This document shows, one piece after another, positions 37,849 through 46,327 of a stretch of DNA of 64,000 nucleotides. Position 1 is the first letter of the stretch, and each line of letters begins with the position of its first letter. The notes under the pieces were generated by a model. That model made no database searches. It saw nothing but the letters and a program-made list of their open reading frames with translations, and was not told where the DNA came from. The position numbers were made by a program, and so were the translations under genes. The stretch spans positions 62,001 to 126,000 of the forward strand of contig NZ_JAARLY010000005.1 in the NCBI RefSeq assembly GCF_011759385.1. The letters run 5' to 3'. Source of the DNA: Oleiagrimonas sp. C23AA (lineage in GTDB: Bacteria > Pseudomonadota > Gammaproteobacteria > Xanthomonadales > Rhodanobacteraceae).

Positions 37849-37941
37849 CCATGCGTGTTTTGCTACCTCGGCGGGGCTCTGATCATTATGAAATGTCCAC
37901 CCCGGGCTGCCGGTCAGAAGGTGCAGAGCCGAGGAACCTTA

Positions 37942-39146
37942 GGGATCGTCTGATTAACCACACTGTCAGTGACGACGTTGGATTTTTCATGGCGCGCACA
38001 GCGTGACGATGGCCGACCGCACCGCCTCTGCATCGTTTCGCATGTCGTTTTTCGCTCGCGGCTGCCGCCCTTGGCCGCCGTGGTGCGCTCTCCGGGCGCA
38101 TCTACGCCATGGAAGCCAGCAGATGCTTGCGTGCCATCCACAGGTTGCCCAGCGCGAGCAACGTCTTGACCTGGGCAGTGTTCTTGACCAGGCCCTTGTA
38201 GCGCACCTTCACATAGCCGAACTGGCGCTTGATGACCCGGAATGGGGGTTCCACCGCGGCACGGATCGAGGCCTTCGCGTGTTCCAACTGCTCGATGATT
38301 TCGCGCAGCTTGGTATCGTCGATGGCTTTCACCACGCTGCGCTTGGCCGCGATCCAGAACTTGCGTCCACGCTTCGCAGCCCGCTTCTCGGCGCCGATGT
38401 AGCCCGCATCGCCGCACACATGCCGCTCCTTGCCGTGCAACAGGTTCGGCACCTCGGTCACGTCGGCCACGTTCGCCGCCGTTCCCGTCACCGTATGCAC
38501 CAGGCCGCTTTCAGCATCGACGCCGATGTGCGCCTTCATGCCGAAGAACCCCGGGTTGCCCTTCTTGGTTTGGTGCCTCTCCGGGTCGCGCGCCTTGACC
38601 TTGTTCTTCGTCGAGGGCGCCGCCGCGATGATCGTGGCATCCACGATCGTGCCTTGCGACAGCTTGAAGCCATGCCGTTTCAAGTGCTTGCCAACGGTCG
38701 CAAACAGTGGATCGGCCAGCCCGTGCCGTTCCAGCAGGTGGCGGAACTTGCACACCGTCGTCTCGTCCGGCGCCGATTCGCGGCCCAGATCCATGCCCAC
38801 AAACCGGCGCATCGCCGCCGAGTCGTACAGCGCCTCTTCCACCGCCGGGTCCGACAGCGCGTACCACGGCTGCAGAAAGTGGATGCGCAGCATCCTCTCC
38901 AGCCCCACGGCCGGGCGGCCACCGCCGTCGGCACGTGGCTTGGGGTAGAACGGTTCGATCACCGCGCACAGCTCGGCCCACGGCACCACCTTGTCCATCT
39001 CGGCCAGGAACACATCGCGGCGAGTCCTCTTGCGATGGGCTTCGAAACCCGCATCGGACTGCATGGCCAAGGTCAGCTGCTGAGGCATCGATTACGCTCG
39101 GTGGAGGGCGGCTTCGCTTCGACAGCGGGGCAAAATCGGAGTTTCC
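37942..39146. mobile_element. IS5-family insertion sequence
   Basis: About 1.2 kb, with imperfect terminal repeats (GGGATCGTCTGATTAA at the left, GGAAACTCCGATTTT when the right end is read inward) and a possible 3-bp TTA duplication (37939-37941 and 39147-39149). It contains one transposase gene. The length fits the IS5 subgroup. The exact ends are tentative since the repeats are imperfect. Confidence 0.65.
38102..39088 (-). CDS. IS5-family transposase
   Basis: A protein of 328 residues with close resemblance to IS5 transposase: MPQQLTLAMQSD, ERMLRIHFLQPWYALSD, DATIIAAAPSTKNK (first catalytic Asp), GMKAHIGVDAESG (second Asp region) and ASIRAAVEPPFRVIKRQFG (catalytic Glu region in the YREK-like segment). 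It is intact. The element sits between the tnpT/rst side and the peptide cluster. Confidence 0.92.
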   Translation of the reverse strand: MPQQLTLAMQSDAGFEAHRKRTRRDVFLAEMDKVVPWAELCAVIEPFYPKPRADGGGRPAVGLERMLRIHFLQPWYALSDPAVEEALYDSAAMRRFVGMDLGRESAPDETTVCKFRHLLERHGLADPLFATVGKHLKRHGFKLSQGTIVDATIIAAAPSTKNKVKARDPERHQTKKGNPGFFGMKAHIGVDAESGLVHTVTGTAANVADVTEVPNLLHGKERHVCGDAGYIGAEKRAAKRGRKFWIAAKRSVVKAIDDTKLREIIEQLEHAKASIRAAVEPPFRVIKRQFGYVKVRYKGLVKNTAQVKTLLALGNLWMARKHLLASMA

Positions 39147-39277
39147 TTAGGTTTGGTGACGGCATTGGAGCATGCTCCGAGGCGGAGGACAGTCATGGCC
39201 AAGAATCGGATGTTGTAACGGGCGCCCGACCGCAAGGATCCGCTTGCCCGAGGTCCGCGCCTGCCGTGCCAGGCATG

Positions 39278-39307
39278 TTGACAGATGAGATGAATAAGTG
39301 GTAAACC
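39278..39307 (+). promoter_or_regulatory. Possible promoter of the precursor-peptide operon
   Basis: A consensus -35 TTGACA (39278-39283), an 18-base gap and a weak -10 TAAACC (39302-39307), 42 bases before the first precursor gene. A CGCCGCA-CAG-TGCGGCG hairpin (39313-39329) follows in the leader. Confidence 0.45.
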
Positions 39308-39348
39308 GCGAACGCCGCACAGTGCGGCGCCATGACTGGAGTCAGCGC

Positions 39349-39522
39349 ATGTATACCAACGACGGTAAAGCGAACAGTCTCAATGATGATCTTCAAGCGA
39401 TTGCTAGGGAGCTCAACATCGAAGTCGAGGCACTTGAAAGTCGGTTAGAAATGACTGACGTCACAGCCGCAGCAGCGCAATGCTGCACTGTGAACGGTGG
39501 ATGCAATAGTAATTCAAAATAA
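39349..39522 (+). CDS. RiPP precursor peptide 1 (candidate)
   Basis: A peptide of 57 residues. The acidic helical leader (DDLQAIARELNIEVEALESR then LEM) matches the leader of the second precursor at 46060, sharing the pattern L-x-(I/V)-x3-E-x(L/I)-E-x-RLEM-x2-V-x-A. The C-terminus AQCCTVNGGCNSNSK is short and has three Cys, resembling a core for Cys-linked crosslinks made by a radical SAM enzyme. GGAG lies eight bases before ATG 39349. A terminator-like hairpin follows directly, which would favour precursor over enzyme expression. Confidence 0.75.
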   Translation: MYTNDGKANSLNDDLQAIARELNIEVEALESRLEMTDVTAAAAQCCTVNGGCNSNSK

Positions 39523-39525
39523 TGG

Positions 39526-39560
39526 CAAAGGGCTCCTCAAAAGGGAGCCCTTTGTTTTTG
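39526..39560 (+). terminator. Rho-independent terminator/attenuator after precursor 1
   Basis: Perfect 11-bp stem (39526-39536 with 39544-39554, CAAAGGGCTCC paired with GGAGCCCTTTG) followed by GTTTTTG-type T-tract. It lies four bases after the precursor stop and before the M50 gene, so partial read-through would set the precursor-to-enzyme ratio. Confidence 0.8.
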
Positions 39561-39658
39561 CACGTAATTCAAGATCAAGTTAAAGAGATGCATTGAGCTG
39601 GGAATGCGGTGGTGGGAAATTGCCTCAGTATATATTATGGATGAGGATGGATCGTGTG

Positions 39659-40903
39659 ATGAGTAATCGAGAAGTTGTACTGTGTGAAGTAGACGGCCAT
39701 TTTTTCCGTGTCGGATCAAGGCTTGTGCCTTACTTCACCGCCCTTTCAAAAGGAGCTGAACTACAACGCATAAAAGAAATGATGAGATCAGAACTAGGTC
39801 GTAACATTTCTGATAACGAAATAATGACCTTCCTAGAAGTCATCTTTGAAAACACGGGCGTAGCTTTAGAGCTTGATGCCGAATCTAATACGGTCAAGAT
39901 CTATTCTAAAAAGAGCACGAATACAAAAGAACGGGAGACCATGATATGGCTTAGGTTCCCGATTGTGCCCGAGAACATAACATTTTTAATTGGCAAGCAC
40001 CTTCGAGGTATGTTTTCGCGCTCGATGTCTGTCGTAATGTTGCTTTTCATAGCACTTATGACGCTAAATTTCATACATCAGGGCGGCGCTACAGGAATAA
40101 TGGAGGCATGGGGAGGGGTGAAAGGAACACATTCAGTGGAGATTAATGGCTGGTTGCTTGCAACTTTAATGCTATTTGCATATTTGTGCCATGAATTTGG
40201 GCATTGCACTGCGTCCTCGGCCTGCGGTGTAAAGCCAGGGCGGATAGGCTTTGGATTTTACTGGTTATTCCCTGTTTTTTTTGCCGATGTAACAAAAGTG
40301 TGGCAACTAAAAAATACCGACCGTATAAAAGTTGACGTCGGCGGAGTATATTTTCAGTCGATTATAACTTCAATATATATGCTCCTTTCGCTTCACATGC
40401 CTGAACGATTTGTCGCAACTTTCCAAATCGCTGTGCTATATAACATGCTTAGTATGTGGATATCTCTTAATCCTGCACTGCGTTATGACGGGTACTGGAT
40501 CGTTGCCGATGCATTGGACGAGCCAAATTTAAGTAAATCGTCGCGAAACGCTTTTATAGAAAGGCTTTTGGGTGGGCGGTTCATCAAGTCTAATAAGACT
40601 CTGCGAAACACAAGAAAAAGAGAGACTGCACTAATTGGATTTTATTTGTTGTCGCTCGTGTACAGCGTTTTTTTTGTTTGGCTAATCATTGTTGGTTTTC
40701 TGAAATCATATAAGGCATGCGCCGTTTTTGTAGAAACCGCATTACAATTTAGACCTATAACTGATGATCTTCCAAAATTGGTAGATGCTGCAGCGAGGGC
40801 TCTACCAATTTTATTTATGCCAATGGTCTTACTTGGTATTTTTGGGAGTATTAAGGAATTTTTCGGTGAATTCAATAAAGCTATGGCATCAGGTAAACCT
40901 TAA
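39659..40903 (+). CDS. M50-type membrane metalloprotease-like protein with PqqD-like N-terminus
   Basis: A protein of 414 residues. The first ~80 residues (VLCEVDGHFFRVGSRLVPYF...) have the size and pattern of a PqqD-like RiPP recognition element (tentative). The rest has about six membrane segments with the zinc motif HEFGH (178-182) and NPALRYDGYW (Asp277), the second M50 motif. Related proteins lie in RiPP and bacteriocin clusters as putative peptide zinc metalloproteases. Likely jobs are leader removal or precursor binding. ATG 39641 and 39647 are alternative starts. Codon use is AT-rich, unlike the chromosome. Confidence 0.75.
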   Translation: MSNREVVLCEVDGHFFRVGSRLVPYFTALSKGAELQRIKEMMRSELGRNISDNEIMTFLEVIFENTGVALELDAESNTVKIYSKKSTNTKERETMIWLRFPIVPENITFLIGKHLRGMFSRSMSVVMLLFIALMTLNFIHQGGATGIMEAWGGVKGTHSVEINGWLLATLMLFAYLCHEFGHCTASSACGVKPGRIGFGFYWLFPVFFADVTKVWQLKNTDRIKVDVGGVYFQSIITSIYMLLSLHMPERFVATFQIAVLYNMLSMWISLNPALRYDGYWIVADALDEPNLSKSSRNAFIERLLGGRFIKSNKTLRNTRKRETALIGFYLLSLVYSVFFVWLIIVGFLKSYKACAVFVETALQFRPITDDLPKLVDAAARALPILFMPMVLLGIFGSIKEFFGEFNKAMASGKP

Positions 40904-40915
40904 ACGCCACCTTCC

Positions 40916-40943
40916 CATTTTAAATGGCAGGCCATTTAAAATG
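40916..40943 (+). repeat. Intercistronic perfect hairpin (12-bp arms)
   Basis: CATTTTAAATGG (40916-40927), CAGG loop, CCATTTAAAATG (40932-40943), between the M50 and acyltransferase-like genes. No T-tract follows, so mRNA processing or stability is more likely than termination. Confidence 0.65.
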
Positions 40944-41006
40944 TCCGTGCTGAAGAAGCTTTTCGTCTAAAAGACCGGATATAAGACTGTAAACAGGGGC
41001 GTAACA

Positions 41007-42053
41007 ATGATTGACGTTCAGAGCTATGATGCCGAGCGGAATAACCTTAAGCTCTATGTGGATAATTTGTATGAAAATCTATCTGATCGAGAAGTCCAAG
41101 ACAAAGACTACCTTACATTCCACTACGTGGACATGAATGTCTATCACTTCCTCGGAATTGCTGATGACCTAGAGCGTCACCTCCTTGTTAAAAAAATTCT
41201 GGTTGAAATATTAACGACACGCAATATTGATCATGTGCCAGAATTCGCCGCAGATTTCGCGCCTCATATACAAGTTGTCGATGCAAATTCAATTCTTGAT
41301 GATGTGTCCGGTAGGCGACTGCCAATTCTTTGTGGTTTTCACACGGGTCCGTATTGGTCAATATTCATCGAATTGATACGACGAAGTAGAGAAATTGTTG
41401 CTATCTTTCCACCAAGCCTTGAAGCTAAGAAAAGCCAGGTTCGCGAAGCATATCTAGCCGTTCGAAATCGTCTAAGAACACAATCATCCTTGGATTTTAT
41501 AGACCTTACTGATAAAGCTTTTCTGGTAAAAGCTAGAAATTGCGTAACTCAAGGGAAGCAATTAGTACTCTTTCTTGATGGCTACGGAGGTTACCTCCCA
41601 TCCACAAATGAGCGTAGGGATCTGTTGTTCCCTTTTTTGGCGACAGAACTCAGAATCAAAACTAGTATAGCTAGACTTGCAAATGCACTACGAATCGAAT
41701 GTGTACCTTTTAATGCAATCCGCACTAATGGTTTAGCAAGGAAACTAATCGTCGGAGGCTCAATAAAGAAAAATGGGTCCGATAGAGACGTAAGTGAGAC
41801 AACTATATCAATGTTTAAATGGCTAGAAGAGTATATAAGAGCTGAGCCTTCGCAGTGGGAAGGTTGGATATATTTTCACACGTTCCTGAGTGGTAATAGC
41901 ACTGAAGCTGCAAACTTGGAGCATGGCGATACTACTACATGGAGGGCAAGATTTTTTAAGTTTAAGGCTGGTGATGAGTTCTATCTCACCGACAAACAAA
42001 CCTTGAAAATCTACCGAATTAATAATTTGAATGGGGGTAGACATGGAGAGTAA
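41007..42053 (+). CDS. LpxL/HtrB-like acyltransferase homologue in the RiPP cluster
   Basis: A protein of 348 residues. The middle resembles the lysophospholipid/lipid A acyltransferase (LABLAT) fold: LCGFHTGPYWS with His112 in the place of the HX4(D/E) catalytic motif, then LVLFLDGYGG (191-194) and a C-terminal WEGWIYFH. The acidic residue five after His112 is a Trp, so the standard dyad is incomplete and the activity may be altered. No membrane segment. In this cluster it might acylate the peptide, but that is inference. It overlaps the radical SAM gene by 11 bases. Confidence 0.6.
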   Translation: MIDVQSYDAERNNLKLYVDNLYENLSDREVQDKDYLTFHYVDMNVYHFLGIADDLERHLLVKKILVEILTTRNIDHVPEFAADFAPHIQVVDANSILDDVSGRRLPILCGFHTGPYWSIFIELIRRSREIVAIFPPSLEAKKSQVREAYLAVRNRLRTQSSLDFIDLTDKAFLVKARNCVTQGKQLVLFLDGYGGYLPSTNERRDLLFPFLATELRIKTSIARLANALRIECVPFNAIRTNGLARKLIVGGSIKKNGSDRDVSETTISMFKWLEEYIRAEPSQWEGWIYFHTFLSGNSTEAANLEHGDTTTWRARFFKFKAGDEFYLTDKQTLKIYRINNLNGGRHGE

Positions 42054-43107
42054 ACGCTATCAGGAATGGCTTGGGAAGTTCGACAAGCTACCTGAATCAA
42101 CACAGCAAGTGATAGCAGAAAGCCTTCTTGGTAGGAGCTTGGAGCTTTATATTGATCCGACAGAAAAGTGTAATTTCAGATGCGTTTACTGCTATGAGAG
42201 TTTTTTGCACGGGAGAATGAAGCCCGAAGTAATTGAGCGCGTTAAATTATTTATTTTGAGGCGATCCGCAGGTATAGGCCGCCTCTATATAAACTGGTTT
42301 GGCGGTGAACCATTGACTGCCTTACCTGTAGTTGAAGACATTAGTGCTTGGGCTAATAACCAATGTGAACGTTCCAATATTGAGCTCATTGGCGGTATGA
42401 CAACAAACGGTTATAACTTAAACAGAGCTTTATTGGATAAACTTGTTGGTTTGAACATCAGGAACTATCAGATTTCTTTAGACGGCGATGCAAGCTACCA
42501 TGATCAAGTGCGCCGGAGAGCTGATGGCGCAGGTACATTTAATACAATTTGGACCAATCTAAACGAGGCAGCGGCTACCAATTTAAGGTTCAGGATCATA
42601 ATAAGAGTTCATCTAAGAAAATCCAACTTTGATAGCGTTTCTCAATTGCTTGAAAAGATTGACAACTCTTTCGGTAAAGATGACCGATTTATAGTTGGGC
42701 TTCACCCTTTGGAGGATTTGGGAGGCGAAGGGGTAAAGTCTGTTGATGTCTTGGATCACAAGACCTTCGATATTTGGAGTGAGCAACTGAAAAATCGTCC
42801 CTCTGCAAGGTCGGCTGTGAAAAACATGAGGGAGGAGATGATTCCAATGCCTGGTCAAGAAGCGTGTGGATTTAGTGTGTGTTACGCCTGCAAAAATAAT
42901 GCGTTTCATATTAGATCGGACGGGCGAATTGGAAAATGTACCGTGGCATTAGATAAGGACTATAACGTAGTTGGAAGGCTTGCTGACGATGGAACGTTGA
43001 TTCTCGATCAAAAAAAATCATCTAAATGGACAGCAGGCTTGCTCACACTAAATAGACAGGATCTTTCTTGTCCGCTTTCGAAAGGCGATGGTTATTTTAA
43101 GGCATGA
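42043..43107 (+). CDS. Radical SAM/SPASM peptide-maturation enzyme
   Basis: A protein of 354 residues. The cluster motif CNFRCVYC (Cys43, Cys47, Cys50) binds the SAM-cleaving [4Fe-4S]; WFGGEPL and ISLDGDASYHD follow as in anaerobic-sulfatase-maturase-like and sactionine or ranthipeptide enzymes. The C-terminal SPASM-type domain shows C-x4-C-x2-C, then GRIGKC and a last Cys in LSCPL, ligands of auxiliary clusters. It should install a crosslink or thioether on the Cys-containing precursor cores. ATG 42043 follows GGGGGTAG; the longer frame starts 12 bases earlier. The next gene overlaps by four bases. Confidence 0.88.
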   Translation: MESKRYQEWLGKFDKLPESTQQVIAESLLGRSLELYIDPTEKCNFRCVYCYESFLHGRMKPEVIERVKLFILRRSAGIGRLYINWFGGEPLTALPVVEDISAWANNQCERSNIELIGGMTTNGYNLNRALLDKLVGLNIRNYQISLDGDASYHDQVRRRADGAGTFNTIWTNLNEAAATNLRFRIIIRVHLRKSNFDSVSQLLEKIDNSFGKDDRFIVGLHPLEDLGGEGVKSVDVLDHKTFDIWSEQLKNRPSARSAVKNMREEMIPMPGQEACGFSVCYACKNNAFHIRSDGRIGKCTVALDKDYNVVGRLADDGTLILDQKKSSKWTAGLLTLNRQDLSCPLSKGDGYFKA

Positions 43108-44198
43108 GAATGATGACTGTGCAGCCATCGTTTCACAAAGACACATTGACGGACAATGGGAGAGTATTTCAATATGCTACTAAGGGATGGCTGAAGTCGA
43201 TCAAATTAGGTCTTGATGCAGGAAGGGATGGCCATGATATAGATAGCCTTGCGAATGCTCTTAATAATTTAGCTTTATTAAATCTTCGCTTTAATAAAAG
43301 CGAGATGGCCGTGTGTATATGTGATTTGGAGATTGCAATCGCTAAATGCTTGAACGGTTCCTCAGATAACTATTCTATATGTATGCTGGCCTTTCAGCCC
43401 TGGATAAATTTAGGCCGTTTATATAGGCGCTCAGGTTGTATGGCTGATTCAATTCACCATATGAAAACCACTCTTGAAGCACTTTTATATAGAAAAAAAG
43501 TTCCTTACTGGAAAGAATTCTATGCGAGAGATCCAAAATTTATCCAGATGGCTCTATTAATATCTGTTGTTGAATATGTAAAATCCTTGGCTGCAGCAGG
43601 GCTTTTTGAAGAGGCATTGATGGTATTAACAAATTTCGACCGGAGAAAAATTCCAGAGCATTCCTTGCTTTTGCTTGACGAATTGCAGGTGTCCGTAAAT
43701 ATTTCAAAAGGCGACATCTCTAGTGCGGCAGAAATTCTAAAATCTGACAGCTGGCGCGGTAATCACGTTAGTCTTATTGTTAGGCAATTTTATCTTGCTG
43801 CACTGTTTCTTTATTTGGATAAACATGATGACTCAATTGATTGCATCAATTGCAGTAAAATTTTGAGCCTGTGCGATGGAGATTTCCGCAACTGCGATCA
43901 TAATGTGATCAGAATTATGGAGGCTCACATACAACTATATTTACGCATGGGAGATATTATATCCGCCAGAATCATTGCTTTAAAGCTTTGTGAAATTCTT
44001 TCAGTTAAAGAAGACTTGATATATATAAATAAAGTAATGGCCGTAGGTGATAAACTAACCTTGGAGATGACCAAGCTAAGTGAGCTTAATAGCCTGGAGG
44101 ATTATGAGAAAGATAATAATAGGATACTCCTGGATCAGGTAAATGAAGTTGCGAACATGGTAGCAAAGGGGCTGGGTGTAGTTTGTGCTGTACGCTGA
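43104..44198 (+). CDS. Helical-repeat (TPR-like) protein of the RiPP cluster
   Basis: A protein of 364 residues made of alpha-helix pairs with TPR-like spacing (ANALNNLALLNLRFNKSEMA, INLGRLYRRSGCMADSIHHM, LAAAGLFEEALMVL). No catalytic motif and no membrane segment. It overlaps the radical SAM gene by four bases, so it belongs to the same operon and may be a scaffold or a peptide chaperone. The family was not recognised. The IS1595-type element begins 46 bases after its stop. Confidence 0.6.
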   Translation: MRMMTVQPSFHKDTLTDNGRVFQYATKGWLKSIKLGLDAGRDGHDIDSLANALNNLALLNLRFNKSEMAVCICDLEIAIAKCLNGSSDNYSICMLAFQPWINLGRLYRRSGCMADSIHHMKTTLEALLYRKKVPYWKEFYARDPKFIQMALLISVVEYVKSLAAAGLFEEALMVLTNFDRRKIPEHSLLLLDELQVSVNISKGDISSAAEILKSDSWRGNHVSLIVRQFYLAALFLYLDKHDDSIDCINCSKILSLCDGDFRNCDHNVIRIMEAHIQLYLRMGDIISARIIALKLCEILSVKEDLIYINKVMAVGDKLTLEMTKLSELNSLEDYEKDNNRILLDQVNEVANMVAKGLGVVCAVR

Positions 44199-44244
44199 GT
44201 GCAGCAACAAGCAAATCACAATGATCGATTGAAACTCTAACCCT

Positions 44245-45279
44245 TTCCTGATTCCCCACCTGTCACATCCTGTGATACGGCGAAGGTAGACGCTGCAATC
44301 GTCTGAATAGACGGGAGAAGCGTCGTGAAGAAGAATCAGGTGCAATTTCAGGCGGGCATGAGCTTGATGACCTTTCTTGATCGCTACGGTACCGAGGCGC
44401 AATGCCGCGAAGCACTGGCGAAGGCGCGCTGGCCCGGTGGCTTCCGCAGCCCAGCCTGTGGCCACACGGGGCACTGCCACCTCGCACAGCGGGACGTGTA
44501 CCAGTGCAATCGCTGCAAGCGGCAGGTGTCCTTGACCAGCGGCACCTTGTTCGCACAGACCCGGCTGCCCCCGCGCACGTGGTTCCTGGCGATCTACCTG
44601 ATGACCCAGCACAAGAACGGCATCTCGGCGCTGGCCCTGCGCCGGCAAATGGGCGTGTCATACAACGCGGCCTGGCTGCTCAAGCACAAGTTGATGCAGG
44701 CCATGGTGGAACGCGACAGCGAGCAGGCGCTGGGCGGGATCGTGCAGGTGGACGATGCCTACTGGGGCGGGGAACGCCATGGCGGCGGCACAGGGCGCGG
44801 CAGTCCCAGTAAGACGCCGTTTGTGGCCGCGGTGCAGTGCCATCCGGAAGGTCACCCCATCGCCATGCGGATGGACGTGATACCGGGATTCCGCAAGACG
44901 GTGTTGGCGTCGTGGGCGAAGCATCACCTGGCGCCCGGCACAGCGGTGGTGTCCGATGGATTGAACTGCTTCCCTGGCGTGCTCGAAGCGGACTGCACCC
45001 ACGTCCCGCTGGTCACCGGCGGTGGGCCGCCCAGCAAGGGCCACCCCATCTTCGGGTGGGTCAATACGGTGTTGGGCAACGTCAAGAACGCCCTGCATGG
45101 CACCTATCACGCCTTGCGCCCCAAGTACCTGCAGCGCTACCTGTCCGAGTTCTGCTACCGCTTCAACCGTCGCTTCGATCTGGCCGCGCTCGTACCCCGG
45201 CTTATTGTCGCCGCAGCTCGTACTCCTCCCCTGAGCTATCGGCTCGCAACCTTGGATGTGTGATATGGGGAATCAGGAA
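44245..45279. mobile_element. IS1595-family insertion sequence inside the RiPP cluster
   Basis: About 1.03 kb bounded by inverted repeats beginning TTCCTGATTCCCCA (44245 on, and read inward from 45279). CCCT flanks both ends (44241-44244 and 45280-45283), but IS1595 elements usually make 8-bp duplications, which are not seen. It separates the radical SAM operon from the CPBP/precursor 2/permease operon. Confidence 0.8.
44325..45263 (+). CDS. IS1595-family transposase
   Basis: A protein of 312 residues. An N-terminal zinc-ribbon-like region (CGHTGHCHLAQRDVYQCNRC) is followed by a DDE/N domain of the ISXO2-like type: VDDAYWGGER (first Asp), VVSDGLNCF (second Asp), ... VLGNVKNALHGTYHAL. The C-terminal RFNRRFDL is characteristic of IS1595 members. 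It is intact. GC content is high, in clear contrast to the AT-rich cluster around it. Confidence 0.92.
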   Translation: MKKNQVQFQAGMSLMTFLDRYGTEAQCREALAKARWPGGFRSPACGHTGHCHLAQRDVYQCNRCKRQVSLTSGTLFAQTRLPPRTWFLAIYLMTQHKNGISALALRRQMGVSYNAAWLLKHKLMQAMVERDSEQALGGIVQVDDAYWGGERHGGGTGRGSPSKTPFVAAVQCHPEGHPIAMRMDVIPGFRKTVLASWAKHHLAPGTAVVSDGLNCFPGVLEADCTHVPLVTGGGPPSKGHPIFGWVNTVLGNVKNALHGTYHALRPKYLQRYLSEFCYRFNRRFDLAALVPRLIVAAARTPPLSYRLATLDV

Positions 45280-45352
45280 CCCTCTTGGATTTTCTTTTGC
45301 CACCCTATTAATATGCGTGATTTATCGTATTCCAGTATCAGAGAGGCATAAA

Positions 45353-46048
45353 ATGTTAAAGATAGCGTCAATGATGTCTCTCCTTTGCTCCTTTTTTTTG
45401 TATGCTCAAGTTTTAATATTCGGCGATAGGGCTTCAGTTGATAGGCGATTTTGGTTCAATTTCTTCATTGCGGTAACTTTTATATTTTTAGATTACGCAT
45501 GTCTATATGCCCCAACTTTGCGCATTTTTCATTTTGACAGTTGGAATTGGCAGGGAAAGGTGTTACAAGCGATGCTTTCTCTTAGTGCGCTTTTGCTTTT
45601 TTCTAAAGCTAGTTTAGGTCTAGGGTTGAGTGTAACAAATTTTCTTGATCTTAAAGTTTGGCTTGTATTTATAGCTGTCGTGTCATTTGGTTATGGGCTT
45701 AGCCGCGCATTTCCGACGGAGGGCGGTAAAGCTCATCAGTTGATATATCAGCTGACTATGCCCGGACTTGCTGAGGAACTTTTTTATCGCTCCGCTCTTC
45801 TAGCAATTTTTTTTAGCTTGTTCAAATCATCTGGGTGTGCGACGTGGGAGGTTAATGCCTATGCATCTACGCTAGTGATATTTTGTTTTGATCATGTTTT
45901 TTCGGTAACTCCAGACGGAAAGCTCTCGATCCAGCTGGTCGAAGCTATTATTCCAGCAATTGTAGGCACGGCACTTACATGGCTTCGCTTTCGTACCGGA
46001 TCTATTTATGTTGGAATATTGGCGCACAACATCTTCAACTCAATGTAG
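45353..46048 (+). CDS. CPBP (CAAX/Abi-type) intramembrane metalloprotease
   Basis: A protein of 231 residues with about seven membrane segments and the CPBP motifs: EELFYRS (EExxxR), FDHVF (catalytic His) and HNIFNS. In bacteriocin and RiPP loci such proteases act in leader cleavage or self-immunity. GAGAGG precedes ATG 45353 by six bases; an open frame continues into the IS element and is not the start. It is followed twelve bases later by precursor 2. Confidence 0.82.
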   Translation: MLKIASMMSLLCSFFLYAQVLIFGDRASVDRRFWFNFFIAVTFIFLDYACLYAPTLRIFHFDSWNWQGKVLQAMLSLSALLLFSKASLGLGLSVTNFLDLKVWLVFIAVVSFGYGLSRAFPTEGGKAHQLIYQLTMPGLAEELFYRSALLAIFFSLFKSSGCATWEVNAYASTLVIFCFDHVFSVTPDGKLSIQLVEAIIPAIVGTALTWLRFRTGSIYVGILAHNIFNSM

Positions 46049-46059
46049 GAGAACTCGAA

Positions 46060-46227
46060 ATGTCATGCGAAAGCCCTTCAAACAATGCACTCAAGGATTT
46101 GGCACAGCAGCTCAAGGTAGATTTTGAGGAAATAGAGGCACGCCTTGAAATGGTTTCCGTTGCTGAAGCTGTCGCTAGTTGTACAGTTGATGTGCAGTGT
46201 TCCACTAAAAAACCTTCTGCAGCGTGA
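46060..46227 (+). CDS. RiPP precursor peptide 2 (candidate)
   Basis: A peptide of 55 residues. The leader LKDLAQQLKVDFEEIEARLE aligns with that of precursor 1, and the shared RLEM-x2-V-x-A-x-A-x-C junction is conserved. The core SCTVDVQCSTKKPSAA has two Cys five apart (C-T-V-D-V-Q-C) compared with CCTVNGGC in precursor 1, so CTV-x3-C is the common element. GGAG lies upstream of ATG 46060 at good spacing. A strong hairpin follows the stop. Confidence 0.75.
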   Translation: MSCESPSNNALKDLAQQLKVDFEEIEARLEMVSVAEAVASCTVDVQCSTKKPSAA

Positions 46228-46240
46228 CAACATAGGCATG

Positions 46241-46270
46241 GACTCCCGTTCAGTGAGGCGAACGGGAGTC
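46241..46270 (+). terminator. Hairpin after precursor 2 (terminator or attenuator)
   Basis: Perfect 11-bp stem GACTCCCGTTC (46241-46251) with GAACGGGAGTC (46260-46270) and an 8-base loop, then AT-rich DNA without a clear T-run. It sits between precursor 2 and the permease genes, like the hairpin after precursor 1. Confidence 0.65.
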
Positions 46271-46327
46271 TGCCATATAAATTAAAACAGAAAAATCTTG
46301 GAGTTCACCTATGCTCGAGGTGTCGTT

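Larger units (their letters stand above)
37727..37941. other. tnpT upstream region holding the operator and a recombination core
   Basis: Noncoding DNA between tnpT and the IS5-family element. It contains the palindromes annotated separately at 37755-37779 and 37822-37848. In Tn4651-like elements the rst site occupies this place. Confidence 0.6.

Noticed and set aside
44241..45283. CCCT flanking both ends of the IS1595-family element as a target duplication
   Set aside because: IS1595 elements usually make 8-bp duplications; a 4-bp match is too short to rely on.
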